Shown: piece after piece, positions 18,323-28,831 of the stretch
Layout: every line of letters starts with the position of its first letter
Position numbering within the stretch: the stretch's first letter is position 1
DNA from: Beijerinckiaceae bacterium
GTDB taxonomy: Bacteria; Pseudomonadota; Alphaproteobacteria; Rhizobiales; Beijerinckiaceae
Length of the DNA stretch: 32,307 nucleotides
Direction of reading: 5' to 3'
Assembly: GCA_947453155.1 (NCBI GenBank)
Contig: CANGFE010000028.1
Span: 1-32,307, forward strand
Program-made: the position numbers and the translations under genes
The notes under the pieces: generated by a model
Told to the model about the DNA's origin: nothing
Databases searched by the model: none
Seen by the model: only the letters and a program-made list of their open reading frames with translations

Positions 18323-21202
18323 GTGAGTCTCGTGCGTCGGCTTTTTGCTGCTCTTCTCCTGCTTGTTTTCGTGGTCGCGGGCTTCAGCCCGGCAAAGGCC
18401 ATTGAATCGGTGCGTGTGCCGCTCTCGGCCCGCGCCATCGACCTGACGCAGGCAGTTGAAAATTTCTCGACACAAGGCGACCGCATCCAAGTCTCCACGG
18501 CAGCGGGCGCCGATGGCATTGTTCGCCGCATTGAAGTGAATGCCGCCAAAGCTGGCACGCAGCCCTTCTGGATCGCCTTTGCGCTGACCAATGACACGGA
18601 AGAGCAAATCGAGCGCCTGATCGTAGCGCCGCATTTCCGACTCGTGGGCTCAGGCGTGATCTGGCCTGATCTTGGCGCCTCGCGCGTCTCGGCCATTACC
18701 GCGAGCCAAGGCTTCCCGCCCGAGCGCGAAGATTCTCCTGATGCTGACGTCTTCCGTCTGACGCTCGACCCCGGCACGACGGTGACTTATGTCGCCGAAT
18801 TGCGCACGGCCAATCTGCCACAGATCTATCTGTGGGAGCCTGACGCTTACAAAGACAAAGTGACGAGCCTGACGCTCTACAAAGGCCTGATCATCGGCAT
18901 TTCGGGTTTGCTCGCACTGTTCCTCACCATTGTCTTTGTGGTGAAAGGCGCGGTGATCTTCCCCGCGGCCGCCGCGCTTGCTTGGGCGGTGCTGGCCTAT
19001 GTCTGCATTGACTTCGGCTTCTGGGGCAAACTTTTTGATCTCGGCAATGAAGCTGACCGCATCTGGCGCGCGGGTGCTGAAACCATTCTCGCTGCGACGC
19101 TGCTCGTCTTTCTCTTCGCTTATCTCAATCTGAGCCGCTGGCATGTGCGCGCTTCGCATGTGGCGACCATCTGGCTGATCTTTTTGGCGGGTCTCATTGG
19201 TCTGGCGATTTTCGATGCGCCAGTGGCCGCTGGTGTGGCGCGCATTTCGCTCGCGACCATTGCGGGCGTTGGCTTTATTCTCGTGCTCTATCTGTCGACG
19301 CATGGTTATGACCGCGCGGTCATGCTCATTCCGACATGGCTCTTGCTGTTGGCTTGGGTCGCGGCTGCGGGCTTTACCGTCACGGGCCAGCTGACCAATG
19401 ATTTGGTGTCACCCGCTTTGATTGGCGGGCTTGTGCTGATCGTCATGCTGATTGGTTTCACCGTCATGCAAAATGCTTTTGCAGGCGGCATGGCGCATGG
19501 CAGCGTGTCAGACTCGGAACGCCGCGCGCTCGCACTCACAGGTGCTGGCGACATTATCTTCGATTGGGATGTCGCCTCCGACGATATTTATGTAAGCCCC
19601 GAAGCTGAACAGACCTTGGGCGTCAAACGCGGCGCGCTGGAAGGTCCCGCCTCTGCTTGGCTTGATGTTCTCCACCCATTTGATCGCGACCGCTATACGG
19701 CCTGCCTCGACACAGTGCTCGAACAACGCCGCGGGCGTCTTGCCATTGATTTCCGCCTGCGCGCAGCTGACGGACATTATGTCTGGTTCCTGCTGAAAGC
19801 GCGCCCAGTGGTGGGCGCTGACGGCGAAGTTGTGCGCGTAATCGGCACACTCTCCGACATTACCGAGATGAAAACGGCCGAAGAGCGTCTGCTGCAAGAT
19901 GCCGTGCATGACAATCTGACTGGTCTGCCCAATCGCGAGATCTTTTTCGACCGCCTCGAAATGGCGCTGAACAATGCGGTGATCGATCAATATCGCTATC
20001 CGACTGTGTTCTGCGTCGATCTTGATCGCTTCCGTCAGGTCAATGAAGCGGTCGGTCTCTCTGCTGGCGACTCGATCCTGCTCACCGTCTCGCGCCGTTT
20101 GAACCGTCTGCTACGCGAGCAAGATACTTTGTCGCGCGTGTCGGGTGATCAATTTGCGATTATTCTTCTGTCGGAAATGAACCACGAAAAGCTTGTGGCC
20201 ATTGCCGATTCCATTCGCCGCACGATTGCCACGCCCATTTCCTTCGGCGAGCGCGATGTGGCGCTGACCTGTTCGGTCGGCATTGCGCTGTATGATGTGC
20301 AATTGCATCCCAAGCGCGAAGACATGCTGAAGGATGCCGAAATCGCCATGTCTTACGCGAAGAAACTGGGCGGCAATCGCACAGAAATCTTCCGCCCCTC
20401 CATGCGCGCTTTGCGCTCGGACCGCACGGCACTCGAGGCTGATCTGCGCCGCGCGCTCGATCGTGGCGAAATGAAAATCGTCTTCCAGCCGATTGTGCGC
20501 CTCGAAGATCGAACCATTGCTGGATTTGAGTCGCTGTTGCGGTGGGAGCATCCGCGCTTGGGCCGCTTGAACCCGAGCGACTTTATGGCAGTGGCGGAAG
20601 AAACCGGCGTCATTGTGGATCTGGGCATTTTCATGCTGGAGCGCACCGCGCGCGAATTGTCAGCCTGGCAAAATGCGCTGGATGTGAACCCGCCGATTTT
20701 CGCCAATGTGAATATTTCGTCACGCCAATTGCTGCGTCACGATCTGCTGCATGATGTGAAGGGCGTGTTGACGCGCTCGGCTGTTTTGCCCGGCACATTG
20801 AAGCTCGAAATCTCTGAAGCCCTGATCATGGACAATCCGGAATTTGCCATGCAAATGCTGGAGCGCCTGCATGAATTGGGCGCGGGCATTTGCTTGCAGG
20901 GCTTTGGCACGGGCCATTCCTCGCTGTCGCAATTGCAGCGCCTCAAGATTGATATGATCAAGATTGATCGCATGATGACGCGACCTAATGCCAAGGGCAC
21001 GCGCCCCGTCATCCTGCGCTCGCTCGTTTCACTCGCGCATGATCTCAATGTGCAAGTGATTGCTGATGGCACGGAGAGCGAAGACGATACGGTCGAACTC
21101 GGCCAGCTCGGTTGCGAATATGCGCAAGGCAATGCCTTCGGCAATCCGATCACCATGGCAGAAGCCCGCCGCCTCGTCGGCGCGGCGCATGAAGCGGCTT
21201 AA
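18323..21202 (+). CDS. Membrane sensor with PAS, degenerate GGDEF and EAL domains
   Basis: This is a large cyclic-di-GMP-type protein. The start is uncertain: GTG at 18323 or 18332 gives a signal peptide ([22 protein letters not shown]), and ATGs at 18272 or 18170 extend it. From 18323 it has 959 residues: a periplasmic beta-rich domain (about 26-185), seven membrane helices (188-390, 7TMR-DISM-like), PAS (394-520), GGDEF (525-690) and EAL (700-950). The GGDEF motif is SGDQF (607-611). The EAL motif reads ESL (736-738). The metal-binding DD pair of EAL enzymes is Q859-G860 (QGFGTGHSS). The Asn of FANVN and the Lys of IKIDR remain. Loss of DD argues against phosphodiesterase activity, so it is more likely a c-di-GMP-binding or scaffold protein. 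Confidence 0.9.
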   Translation: MSLVRRLFAALLLLVFVVAGFSPAKAIESVRVPLSARAIDLTQAVENFSTQGDRIQVSTAAGADGIVRRIEVNAAKAGTQPFWIAFALTNDTEEQIERLIVAPHFRLVGSGVIWPDLGASRVSAITASQGFPPEREDSPDADVFRLTLDPGTTVTYVAELRTANLPQIYLWEPDAYKDKVTSLTLYKGLIIGISGLLALFLTIVFVVKGAVIFPAAAALAWAVLAYVCIDFGFWGKLFDLGNEADRIWRAGAETILAATLLVFLFAYLNLSRWHVRASHVATIWLIFLAGLIGLAIFDAPVAAGVARISLATIAGVGFILVLYLSTHGYDRAVMLIPTWLLLLAWVAAAGFTVTGQLTNDLVSPALIGGLVLIVMLIGFTVMQNAFAGGMAHGSVSDSERRALALTGAGDIIFDWDVASDDIYVSPEAEQTLGVKRGALEGPASAWLDVLHPFDRDRYTACLDTVLEQRRGRLAIDFRLRAADGHYVWFLLKARPVVGADGEVVRVIGTLSDITEMKTAEERLLQDAVHDNLTGLPNREIFFDRLEMALNNAVIDQYRYPTVFCVDLDRFRQVNEAVGLSAGDSILLTVSRRLNRLLREQDTLSRVSGDQFAIILLSEMNHEKLVAIADSIRRTIATPISFGERDVALTCSVGIALYDVQLHPKREDMLKDAEIAMSYAKKLGGNRTEIFRPSMRALRSDRTALEADLRRALDRGEMKIVFQPIVRLEDRTIAGFESLLRWEHPRLGRLNPSDFMAVAEETGVIVDLGIFMLERTARELSAWQNALDVNPPIFANVNISSRQLLRHDLLHDVKGVLTRSAVLPGTLKLEISEALIMDNPEFAMQMLERLHELGAGICLQGFGTGHSSLSQLQRLKIDMIKIDRMMTRPNAKGTRPVILRSLVSLAHDLNVQVIADGTESEDDTVELGQLGCEYAQGNAFGNPITMAEARRLVGAAHEAA

Positions 21203-21822
21203 GCGTGGCCCGCTTGGCCTGAGAGCATCGCTGGATCAATACCAAGCATGCGAACAGCCCGGCCCCATTTGCTCTCGACATCGCGATCAAACAAAAGGCT
21301 CGGATCAGCAGGCACATTGAGCCAGCCGTTTTGCTGGATCTCTTCTTCCAATTGTCCCGCCGACCAGCCTGCATAGCCCAAGGCCAGAACCGCTTGTTGC
21401 GGCCCGTGACCGCGCGCAATGGCACGTAGAATATCAACCGTTGCCGTCAGCGAGACCGCGTCATCAATCGTCAATGTCGAATTGTCGATGAAGAAATCGG
21501 ATGAATGCAGCACAAAGCCACGGCCCGTTTCGACTGGCCCACCTTTGAGCACCTGCATTTTCTCAGCAGGATCGGGCAAGCGGATCAGCTCGTCTGGCTC
21601 GAATAGCTCAAGCTGTTCCAAAAGATCAGGGAAGGTGATTTTGCGCGCAGGCTGGTTGATGATCAGCCCCATCGCCCCTTCAGAGGAATGGGCGCAAATA
21701 TAGACCACGGAACGCGCGAAACGCTGGTCGGCCATGCCCGGCATGGCGAGCAGAAACTGACCATCAAGATAGCCTGAGGATGGATCGGAAGGAATGATCG
21801 TTTCGATTGCCATGCCGATCAT
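21199..21822 (-). CDS. YqgE/AlgH family protein (UPF0301)
   Basis: This 207-residue cytosolic protein has the family pattern: [42 protein letters not shown] at the N-terminus and [20 protein letters not shown] near the C-terminus. Its molecular role is not settled; the AlgH name comes from alginate regulation in Pseudomonas. GAAGG lies 6 bases before the ATG at 21822, which supports this start over the ATG at 21813. The 3' end overlaps that of the convergent GGDEF/EAL gene by 4 bases. Confidence 0.94.
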   Translation of the reverse strand: MIGMAIETIIPSDPSSGYLDGQFLLAMPGMADQRFARSVVYICAHSSEGAMGLIINQPARKITFPDLLEQLELFEPDELIRLPDPAEKMQVLKGGPVETGRGFVLHSSDFFIDNSTLTIDDAVSLTATVDILRAIARGHGPQQAVLALGYAGWSAGQLEEEIQQNGWLNVPADPSLLFDRDVESKWGRAVRMLGIDPAMLSGQAGHA

Positions 21823-21919
21823 GCTACGCCTTCATTTGTTACAGAACAAGGAAGGGCCGCCCCGCCCTCTCACGCCATCGTGTGTGGCGCTTGAACAGGG
21901 GGGCCCGCAGAAATGTTCC

Positions 21920-22732
21920 ATGCGCAAGCTGACGGCAAAGATCTTGAAATGGGTGGCACTTCCGGCCCTGACGCTGGCTTTGGCGGGCGCCTCTGCTTGC
22001 GCCCAAACCGAGAGCGGCCCCTGGAGTGCCGGCGCCAATTCACGGGCGCGGCTGCTTGCCGCAGGGGCACCTGAATCAGGCCTCTACCGTGCCGGAATCG
22101 AAATCGAATTGAAAAGTGGTGCGCATACTTATTGGCGTGACCCGGGTGATGCCGGTGTCCCGCCCACCATTTCCTTCGAAGGCTCGCACAATGTGAAGCA
22201 AGCGACCTTGCGCTTCCCCGCGCCTTCACGCATCGATGAAGGCGGCCTCACCGTCTATGGCTATCGCAACAGCCTCATCCTGCCGATGGATGTTGTGCCG
22301 CAAGATGCGAAAGCCCCCGTGCATTTGAATCTGCGCTTCACATACGCGGCTTGCGATAAAATCTGCATCCCTGCTGAGCTCGCGGGCGCCATCGATCTGG
22401 CGCCCGATACGCCGCGCGGCACGCAAGCCATTCGCTTGGCGCAGGCCATTCGGCTTTTGCCGACCATCATGGATGGCGCGCAACTGGGCCTGAGCGCCAA
22501 GCCCCTCGAACAGGGCGGCAAAGCTGGCTGGCGGATTGAAGTCAAACCCGGCTTCGTCGATCTTTTTGCAGAAGGCCCAAACGGCTGGATCTTTGATACA
22601 AAAGCCATCAAATCCGGCTTTGCTTTGACGACCGAAAGCCGGCCAGAGAACTGGAGCGGCCCCGTGCCCGTAGTTCTGACATTGAAGGGAGCGGCAGATG
22701 TCGAGGTGAAACTCGACCTGCCCCTTCCCTGA
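21920..22732 (+). CDS. Secreted DsbD N-terminal (alpha) domain-like protein
   Basis: The protein is 270 residues from the ATG at 21920, with a signal peptide likely cut near residue 28 (ASACA-QT). The mature part matches the immunoglobulin-like periplasmic domain of DsbD. It includes AHTYWRDPGDAGVPPTISF, a FTYAACDKICIPAE segment with the redox pair C145/C149, and a beta-rich end. It lacks the membrane domain and the C-terminal thioredoxin domain of full DsbD, so it must get electrons from another partner such as a CcdA-like protein. It lies just upstream of the peroxiredoxin gene on the same strand. An upstream in-frame ATG at 21794 would overlap yqgE and skip the signal peptide. Confidence 0.85.
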   Translation: MRKLTAKILKWVALPALTLALAGASACAQTESGPWSAGANSRARLLAAGAPESGLYRAGIEIELKSGAHTYWRDPGDAGVPPTISFEGSHNVKQATLRFPAPSRIDEGGLTVYGYRNSLILPMDVVPQDAKAPVHLNLRFTYAACDKICIPAELAGAIDLAPDTPRGTQAIRLAQAIRLLPTIMDGAQLGLSAKPLEQGGKAGWRIEVKPGFVDLFAEGPNGWIFDTKAIKSGFALTTESRPENWSGPVPVVLTLKGAADVEVKLDLPLP

Positions 22733-22808
22733 CCAGCCAATCGCCTTATCTAGGCAAAGTGTGTTTCATAAACCGGACCAGCCAAGGTCCAACATCAGGG
22801 GAAGAACA

Positions 22809-23288
22809 ATGATCAAAGCCGGCGATAAAATTCCGAGCGCCACATTCATGGTGATGACAGCGGAAGGCCCAAAGCCCCGCACAACCGACGAAGTCTTTGC
22901 GGGCAAGAAGGTCGTGATCTTCGGCGTGCCCGGCGCCTTCACACCGACCTGCCACAAGAACCATCTGCCGGGTTTCTTGGCCAAGGAAGCCGAGATCAAG
23001 GCCAAGGGCGTGCACACGATCGCCGTCACCTCCGTCAATGATGCCTTTGTCATGGGCGCTTGGGCAAAAGACACGGGCTCAGAAAGCAAGATTGAATTTC
23101 TTGCCGATGGCTCTGCCACTTTCGCCAAGGCGATTGATCTGACCGTTGATCTGACCGAACGCGGCCTCGGCATTCGTTCTCGCCGCTACGCGATGATCGT
23201 CGACAATGGCATTGTGAAATCAGTCAATGTGGAAGAAGCCGCCGGCGTCGAAGTGTCGGGCGCTGACCATATTCTGAAGCAGCTCTGA
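22809..23288 (+). CDS. Peroxiredoxin, Prx5 type
   Basis: This 159-residue protein reduces hydrogen peroxide and organic peroxides. The active site is VPGAFTPTCHKNHLPGF with the peroxidatic C48. No second cysteine is present, so it is a 1-Cys enzyme that needs an outside thiol (glutathione/glutaredoxin is usual for this group). The ATG at 22809 gives the family start MIKAGDKIPSATF, and GGGGAAG lies shortly before it. An ATG at 22761 is not needed. A strong terminator follows. Confidence 0.95.
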   Translation: MIKAGDKIPSATFMVMTAEGPKPRTTDEVFAGKKVVIFGVPGAFTPTCHKNHLPGFLAKEAEIKAKGVHTIAVTSVNDAFVMGAWAKDTGSESKIEFLADGSATFAKAIDLTVDLTERGLGIRSRRYAMIVDNGIVKSVNVEEAAGVEVSGADHILKQL

Positions 23289-23308
23289 GACGATAAGTCC
23301 GAGTTCAA

Positions 23309-23341
23309 AGAAAGGCGGGCCTTGGCCCGCCTTTTTCTTTT
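23309..23341 (+). terminator. Intrinsic terminator after the peroxiredoxin gene
   Basis: A 10-bp stem pairs 23311-23320 (AAAGGCGGGC) with 23325-23334 around the loop CTTG, followed by a TTTTTCTTTT tract. It starts about 20 bases after the stop. Since rnhA converges from the other side, it may also limit transcripts from there. Confidence 0.9.
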
Positions 23342-23378
23342 GGACTCTGCGGCAAGATTGCGCGACCCCCGTAAGCCG

Positions 23379-23822
23379 TCACTTCTTCAAAAAAGGCTTC
23401 ATACCGCGGCGCGCGAGTTCATCTGCGCGCTCATTCATTTCGTGACCCGCGTGGCCCTTCACCCAATGCCATGAGACTTCGTGGCGACCACGCGCTTCAT
23501 CGAGCCGCTGCCAGAGTTCGATATTTTTGACGGGCTTTTTATCCGCCGTCAGCCAGCCGCGCTTTTTCCAATTGTCCATCCAACCCATCACACCGCCGCG
23601 CAAATATTGCGAGTCTGTGTGCAGATCAACAGTGCAAGGACGCGTCAAAGTTTCGAGCGCCGAAATGGCCGCCATGAGTTCCATGCGATTGTTGGTCGTG
23701 TCGGCTTCGCCGCCACAAATCTCGCGCTCATGTCCATCAAAAGTGAGAATGGCGCCCCATCCACCGGGGCCGGGATTTCCCGAACATGCGCCGTCGGTAT
23801 AAATCACAACATTCTTGGTCAT
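23379..23822 (-). CDS. rnhA: Ribonuclease HI
   Basis: RNase HI cuts the RNA strand of RNA-DNA hybrids. The protein is 147 residues from the ATG at 23822, giving [21 protein letters not shown]. The catalytic acids are found in YTDGACS (D), NNRMELMAA (E), HTDSQYL (D) and NERADELA (D). The start codon overlaps the thrB stop by 4 bases (ATGA), so the genes are coupled. A longer frame reaching back to 24107 lies inside thrB and is rejected. thrB-rnhA pairing is common in this bacterial order. Confidence 0.97.
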   Translation of the reverse strand: MTKNVVIYTDGACSGNPGPGGWGAILTFDGHEREICGGEADTTNNRMELMAAISALETLTRPCTVDLHTDSQYLRGGVMGWMDNWKKRGWLTADKKPVKNIELWQRLDEARGRHEVSWHWVKGHAGHEMNERADELARRGMKPFLKK

Positions 23823-24784
23823 GCGAGAAGGCCATAATCGGCAGCGCTTTTCACATGCTGGTGGAAGCGCAGTTTCTTCACATATTCCATCGGATCTTTG
23901 GGACGCACCAGCGCACCCACCGGAACATTCAGCCAATCCACCAGACGCGTCAGCAAGAAGCGCAAAGCCGCACCCCGCGCGAGCACGGGAAGGGCTGCAA
24001 TCTCTTGCGCATCGAGTGCACGCACCGATTGATAGCCTGCCAGAAAGGCCTGCCCCTTGGTGACATTGAACGACGCATCGGGCTCGAAGCACCAAGCATT
24101 CAGACAAATGGCAGCGTCATAGGCCAGCGCATCGGTGCAAGCGAAATAAAAGTCGATCAAGCCAGACAAATGTTTGTCGAGGAAGAACACATTATCCGGA
24201 AAGAGATCGGCGTGGATGACGCCTTGCGGCAAAGATTGCGGCCAGACTTTTGCGAGAGCGGCGAGTTCATCCGTGATGAAAGCGGCCAAGCCGGGAGTGA
24301 TTTCATCGGCGCGCGCTTTCGCGCCGTCAAACAGAGGCGCCCATCCCGACAGCGACAATGAGTTGGCGCGACGCATCGGAAAATCAGCGCCCGCCAAATG
24401 CAGGCGTGCGAGGCCCGCGCCCACTTCCCCACAATGCTGCACGCTCGGGCGGCGCACCGACATGCCTTCGAGAAACGACACCATAGCCGCAGGACGCCCC
24501 GCCATGCGGCCCAAGGCCTCGCCGTTTTTGGCACGGATGGGCTGCGGGCATGTGAGACCGCGCGCGGCCAGATGATCCATGAGGTTCAGAAAGAAAGGCA
24601 GGTCCGCCTCGTTCACCCGCTTCTCATAGAGCGTCAGGATGAACGTGCCTTTTTCCGTGCGCAGGAGGTAGTTGGAATTTTCAACGCCTTCGGCAATGCC
24701 TTTCAGCGAAAGAACGGCGCCCAGATCATAGGCCGCCAGAAAAGCGTCCAGATCTTCTTCCGTGACTTCGGTGTAAACGGCCAT
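23819..24784 (-). CDS. thrB: Homoserine kinase (APH-fold type)
   Basis: This kinase phosphorylates homoserine, the step before threonine synthase. The protein has 321 residues of the aminoglycoside-phosphotransferase fold typical of ThrB in alphaproteobacteria, not the GHMP type. It starts [22 protein letters not shown]. It holds [25 protein letters not shown] in the N-lobe, the catalytic [13 protein letters not shown] loop (Brenner-type HxDxxxxN) and [16 protein letters not shown] with the Mg-binding Asp. It is translated together with rnhA. Repeat D lies upstream, between it and the divergent DMT gene. Confidence 0.96.
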   Translation of the reverse strand: MAVYTEVTEEDLDAFLAAYDLGAVLSLKGIAEGVENSNYLLRTEKGTFILTLYEKRVNEADLPFFLNLMDHLAARGLTCPQPIRAKNGEALGRMAGRPAAMVSFLEGMSVRRPSVQHCGEVGAGLARLHLAGADFPMRRANSLSLSGWAPLFDGAKARADEITPGLAAFITDELAALAKVWPQSLPQGVIHADLFPDNVFFLDKHLSGLIDFYFACTDALAYDAAICLNAWCFEPDASFNVTKGQAFLAGYQSVRALDAQEIAALPVLARGAALRFLLTRLVDWLNVPVGALVRPKDPMEYVKKLRFHQHVKSAADYGLLA

Positions 24785-24855
24785 GGCCTCATCCCCCCAA
24801 ACCCCGTGTAGCGAGGGGAAAGCGCAAAATCCAGCCCTGCGCCCCCTTCATCCCT

Positions 24856-24945
24856 TGCCATTGCGAGGAGACCAAAGGTCGACGCGGCAATCCACAGGCC
24901 CCGCGAGAGGCTTTTCTGGATTGCTTCGCTTCGCTCGCAATGACG
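24856..24945. repeat. Palindromic intergenic repeat, copy D
   Basis: The element has a left end TGCCATTGCGAGGAG (one base off the common CGTCATTGCGAGGAG), a CGACGCGGCAATCCA arm as in copy A, and a right end with TGGATTGCTTCG and CTCGCAATGACG as in copy B. It fills half of the 186-base gap between thrB and the divergent DMT gene and ends 25 bases before the DMT start. Read on the minus strand it encodes HCERSEAIQ. Confidence 0.82.
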
Positions 24946-24970
24946 GGCGGCATTGGCTAGAACCAAACCC

Positions 24971-25870
24971 ATGATCGCAATTCCCGCATGGCTCTGGGCC
25001 GCCTTTACGGTGGCCGCCTCGGCCGCCCAGACGGCGCGCAATGCTATGCAGCGCGACCTTATCGAAAAGCTCGGCATGGCGGGCGCCACCCATGTGCGCT
25101 TCATCTTTGCCTTTCCCTTTGCGCTGATCTTTCTGGGCGTCTTGTGGAGCGTGAGCGACCTGCCCATTCCTTTGCCATCAGAAAAGACCCTACTCTGGGC
25201 GACCTTCGCACCCGCCGCCCAGACAGCCGCCACGGCTTTCATGCTGGCAGCCATGCGCGGACGCTCTTTTGTCGTCGCCATCGCTTTCACCAAAACAGAG
25301 CCGCTGATCATCGCGCTGGTGAGCGTGATCGTGCTGAATGAAATCCCGAGCCCACCTGTGGCAGCTGCCATTCTCATCGCCACATCGGGCGTGATGCTGA
25401 TGTCATGGCCGAAAACTGACGGCGACATGCAATCAGGCTGGACGCCTGCGCTGATGGGGCTGGGGGCTGGTGCTTGTTTTGCCATGTCAGCCACTAGCTA
25501 TCGCGTCGCCATTCTCTCCCTGGAGACGCCATCTTTCTTCCATGCGGCGACGACAACATTGGCGCTGGGGCTTGGTATTCAGACGGTGGCGATTTTGCTC
25601 TGGCTGTCGTGGCGTGATCGCCCGACGCTCGTCGCCATTGCCGCCTATTGGCGCCCGTCTGTGCTGGCGGGCTTTATGGGCGCGATTGCCTCGCTCTTCT
25701 GGTTTCTGGCTTTCGCCATTTCCACAGCCGCTAAAGTGCGCACGCTCGCATTGATCGAAGTGCCCTTCGCGCAAATCGTCTCGGGCAAGATCAAACAGAA
25801 AGTCTCGCTGCGTGAATATGCAGGGATGGGGCTGGTGATTGCCGGAATTATCTTGTTGCTGAATTCCTAA
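24971..25870 (+). CDS. DMT family (EamA-type) transporter
   Basis: This is a 299-residue inner-membrane protein with about ten hydrophobic helices in two EamA-like repeats, the pattern of drug/metabolite exporters. The first repeat ends with the [24 protein letters not shown] segment (usual LxE motif), and the second ends with [28 protein letters not shown]. The ATG at 24971 is preferred over an upstream start at 24953 that would enter the spacer. The substrate is unknown. The gene converges on ispH with a 4-base overlap. It lies, on the opposite strand, between ispH and thrB-rnhA, which are usually adjacent in related genomes. Confidence 0.9.
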   Translation: MIAIPAWLWAAFTVAASAAQTARNAMQRDLIEKLGMAGATHVRFIFAFPFALIFLGVLWSVSDLPIPLPSEKTLLWATFAPAAQTAATAFMLAAMRGRSFVVAIAFTKTEPLIIALVSVIVLNEIPSPPVAAAILIATSGVMLMSWPKTDGDMQSGWTPALMGLGAGACFAMSATSYRVAILSLETPSFFHAATTTLALGLGIQTVAILLWLSWRDRPTLVAIAAYWRPSVLAGFMGAIASLFWFLAFAISTAAKVRTLALIEVPFAQIVSGKIKQKVSLREYAGMGLVIAGIILLLNS

Positions 25871-26823
25871 ACGCTCTCGCGCAATTCGCGCGGCAGCGGG
25901 AAGAACATGGTCTCATCAGCAATGGTCACCGTTTCAATGGTGAGAGCAAAACGCGCGCGCAGAGCTTCGACAATTTCATCGATCAGAATTTCAGGCGCCG
26001 ACGCACCTGCTGTGAGACCGATGCGGGTGATGCCTTGCAGATCATCCCACGGAATTTCATCCGCGCGCAAAATGAGACGCGCCACGCGGCAGCCTTCGGT
26101 TTCCGCCACTTCGCGCAGACGCTGCGAATTGGATGAATTGGGCGAACCCACAACCAGCATGGCTTCTACCTTCGGCGCGACGGCTTTCACCGCGTCCTGC
26201 CGATTAGTGGTGGCGTAGCAAATATCTTCCTTATGCGGACCATGAATGGCCGGGAAACGCGCCTTCAAGGCTTCGACCATTTCCACCGTGTCATCGACCG
26301 ACAAAGTGGTCTGCGTTGCAAAAGCCAATTCGCGGTCAGCAGGAACTTGCAGCTTGGCCACATCCTCGGGTGTTTCCACCAGCAGCACAGCACCATCGGG
26401 CAATTGGCCCATCGTGCCAACGACTTCCGGATGGCCCTTGTGACCAATGAGAATGACAAGCCGTCCGCGCTTGTGATGCACTTCGGCTTCGCGATGAACT
26501 TTCGTCACCAGCGGACAGGTCGCATCAATGGCGAGAAGATTGCGCGCACGCGCGGCAAGTGGAATGGATTTCGGTACGCCATGGGCTGAGAAAATCACCG
26601 GCGCATCAGTGTCGGGCACTTCGTCGAGCTCTTCGACAAAGATGGCGCCCTTCTTTTTCAGATCATCGACAACATATTTATTGTGCACGATTTCATGGCG
26701 CACATAGACCGGCGCGCCGTGTTTTTCGAGCGCCTTCTCAACCACATGGATTGCCCGCACCACGCCTGCGCAAAAGCCGCGCGGCGCGCAAAGAAACAGC
26801 GTCATGGGCGGGCGTTCAGTCAT
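25867..26823 (-). CDS. ispH: 4-hydroxy-3-methylbut-2-enyl diphosphate reductase
   Basis: IspH makes isopentenyl and dimethylallyl diphosphate in the last step of the MEP pathway, using a [4Fe-4S] cluster. The three cluster cysteines are seen in [22 protein letters not shown] and [23 protein letters not shown] binds the diphosphate. The ATG at 26823 gives 318 residues, the family length. A longer frame to 26919 or a shorter one from 26805 are the alternatives. The start region is divergent from the Kef antiporter gene. Its product feeds the prenyl chain used by UbiA and CtaB encoded nearby. Confidence 0.95.
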   Translation of the reverse strand: MTERPPMTLFLCAPRGFCAGVVRAIHVVEKALEKHGAPVYVRHEIVHNKYVVDDLKKKGAIFVEELDEVPDTDAPVIFSAHGVPKSIPLAARARNLLAIDATCPLVTKVHREAEVHHKRGRLVILIGHKGHPEVVGTMGQLPDGAVLLVETPEDVAKLQVPADRELAFATQTTLSVDDTVEMVEALKARFPAIHGPHKEDICYATTNRQDAVKAVAPKVEAMLVVGSPNSSNSQRLREVAETEGCRVARLILRADEIPWDDLQGITRIGLTAGASAPEILIDEIVEALRARFALTIETVTIADETMFFPLPRELRESV

Positions 26824-26965
26824 GGGTCGTTCCGTCACATTGTTGGTCACCTTTGTGGGCGAGCTCTGCGGCAAGGTCAAGACAGGTGAAGCGGCAAAGC
26901 CCCTCGCAATCGCCGCCATTCGGCCTATGCTGGCAGGATTGCTCTATCTTCATTGCAGGCGCGTC

Positions 26966-28804
26966 ATGACCGACCCAGGCCAATCCGGTGGCTTTCTGAT
27001 TTCCATCCTGATCTTTCTCGCCAGTGCCGTTGTCGCTGTGCCCCTGTTCCGCTTTGCGGGGCTGGGCGCCGTCATCGGCTATCTCGTAGCGGGTGTAGCA
27101 ATCGGCCCCTCAGGCTTTGGCCTGATCTCGGATGCCGCGACCACGCTCGACATTGCCGAATTGGGTGTCGTGCTTCTGCTCTTCATTGTCGGGCTTGAAC
27201 TCAAGCCCTCACGTCTCGCGGCCATGCGCGCTGATATTCTGCTGCTGGGTTCCGCCCAAATGGTGGTCACGGCAGCAATGCTCGCCAGCTTGGCTTTCGT
27301 GGTCTTCCCCATGTCGCTATGGGGCAGCGTGATCACCGGCACAGCGCTGGCCTTTTCCGCGACGGCCGTGGCGCTGCAATTGCTCGAAGAGCGCGGCGCC
27401 TTGCAAAGCAAATATGGACGGCGCGCCTTTGCTGTTTTGCTCATGCAAGACATGTTGGTCGTGCCTGTCTTGGCGCTAGTGCCCTTTGTGGCGCCCCGCG
27501 CCGCAAGCAATGATTGGCACTCGACACTGAGCCATATGGGCATCGGCCTAGCGTCCATCGCCGCTGTTGTTTTTGCGGGCCGCTATTTGCTCAATCCTTT
27601 ATTTCGCATCCTCGCCCATACGGGCGCGCGCGAGGTGATGACGGCGTCGGCTTTGCTCGTGGTGCTGGGCACGGCCATGCTGATGGAACATGCCGGCATG
27701 TCTATGGCGCTGGGCGCGTTTCTGGCAGGCCTCATGCTGTCTGAAAGCGCCTTCCGCCATGAACTCGAAGCCAATATCGAACCCTTTCGTGGGCTATTGA
27801 TGGGACTTTTCTTCATGTCGGTCGGCATGTCGATTGATATCAGTCTTGTCGCCAAACAAGCGGGGCTTTTGCTCATCGCTTGCCTTGGCGTGATCGTGCT
27901 GAAAAGCCTCATCGTCTATGGGCTCATGCGTCTGTCACGCTCAACTCATTGCGAAAGCCTGTCTGCTGCTGGCGTGCTGACACCGGCGGGTGAATTTTCT
28001 TTCGTGCTGTTTCCCCTCGCCGCCTCTTATTCTTTGCTGCCGATGGAAACCGCCAATCTTCTGTCAGCTCTGGCCGCACTGACCATGGTGACGGGCCCGC
28101 TGGTCGCAAAACTGATTGAGAACATTTCTGAACGCACTCGGGGGCCCGATGAGCCATTGCCTGCCGAAGGCGTGCCGGATGGCGCGCGCGGCAATGTACT
28201 TGTCATTGGCTTTGGTCGCTTCGGACAAATGGCTGTGCAAGTTCTTTTGGCCGCGCGCGTAGATGTGACTGTCATCGACAAGGATATTGAGCGCATCCGC
28301 AATGCCGCAAGATTTGGCTTCAAAGTCTATTATGGCGATGGCACGCGGCTTGATGTGCTGCATGCGTCGGGGGCCAATGAAGCGCGCATCATTTCCGTTT
28401 GCGTTGACAAAAAAGAGCAAGCCTCGCTCATCGTCGAATTGGTCAAACAGCATTTCCCGCTGGCGCGTGTCCATGTGCGCGCCTTTGACCGCATCCATGC
28501 GATCGACCTTTACACAAAGGGCGCTGATTTTCTGGTGCGCGAGACATTTGAATCCGCGCTTCAATTTGGCGGCGAAACATTGGCCGAGATCATCGAAGAT
28601 CGCGCCCTTGTGGCCGATGCGGTCGAAGATGTGCGCCGCCGCGATCTTGCCCGATTGGCTCTGCAACAGGCGGGCGCCAGCTTCCCCGATGCCGTGGCCG
28701 CCATCCAGATCGTGCCAGAACCTCTCACACCGCCCCTCAAAAAGGCGCGGGGACTATCGGATGAGACACAGGATATTGTAGAGAAGGCGGACGAACCGGC
28801 TTAG
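26966..28804 (+). CDS. Monovalent cation:proton antiporter-2 (Kef-type) with TrkA-N domain
   Basis: This CPA2-family protein of 612 residues has about twelve membrane helices (residues 10-400) followed by a cytosolic RCK/TrkA-N domain. The latter starts with the Rossmann signature NVLVIGFGRFGQMA and has an acidic VIDKDIERI after the second strand. Membrane-part marks include VGLELKPSRL, GTALAFSATAVALQLL and LGAFLAGLMLSES. Such proteins exchange K+ or Na+ for H+, and in KefB/C efflux is gated by glutathione adducts. No KefF/KefG-like partner gene is present here. ATG at 26966 (MTDPGQSGGFL) is preferred; 26804 would overlap ispH. Confidence 0.92.
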   Translation: MTDPGQSGGFLISILIFLASAVVAVPLFRFAGLGAVIGYLVAGVAIGPSGFGLISDAATTLDIAELGVVLLLFIVGLELKPSRLAAMRADILLLGSAQMVVTAAMLASLAFVVFPMSLWGSVITGTALAFSATAVALQLLEERGALQSKYGRRAFAVLLMQDMLVVPVLALVPFVAPRAASNDWHSTLSHMGIGLASIAAVVFAGRYLLNPLFRILAHTGAREVMTASALLVVLGTAMLMEHAGMSMALGAFLAGLMLSESAFRHELEANIEPFRGLLMGLFFMSVGMSIDISLVAKQAGLLLIACLGVIVLKSLIVYGLMRLSRSTHCESLSAAGVLTPAGEFSFVLFPLAASYSLLPMETANLLSALAALTMVTGPLVAKLIENISERTRGPDEPLPAEGVPDGARGNVLVIGFGRFGQMAVQVLLAARVDVTVIDKDIERIRNAARFGFKVYYGDGTRLDVLHASGANEARIISVCVDKKEQASLIVELVKQHFPLARVHVRAFDRIHAIDLYTKGADFLVRETFESALQFGGETLAEIIEDRALVADAVEDVRRRDLARLALQQAGASFPDAVAAIQIVPEPLTPPLKKARGLSDETQDIVEKADEPA

Positions 28805-28831
28805 AGCCGCCCGCGCGAATGAAAAGATCCC

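Noticed and set aside
23823-24107. N-terminal extension of rnhA
   Set aside because: It lies wholly in thrB in another frame; the RNase HI fold starts at 23822.
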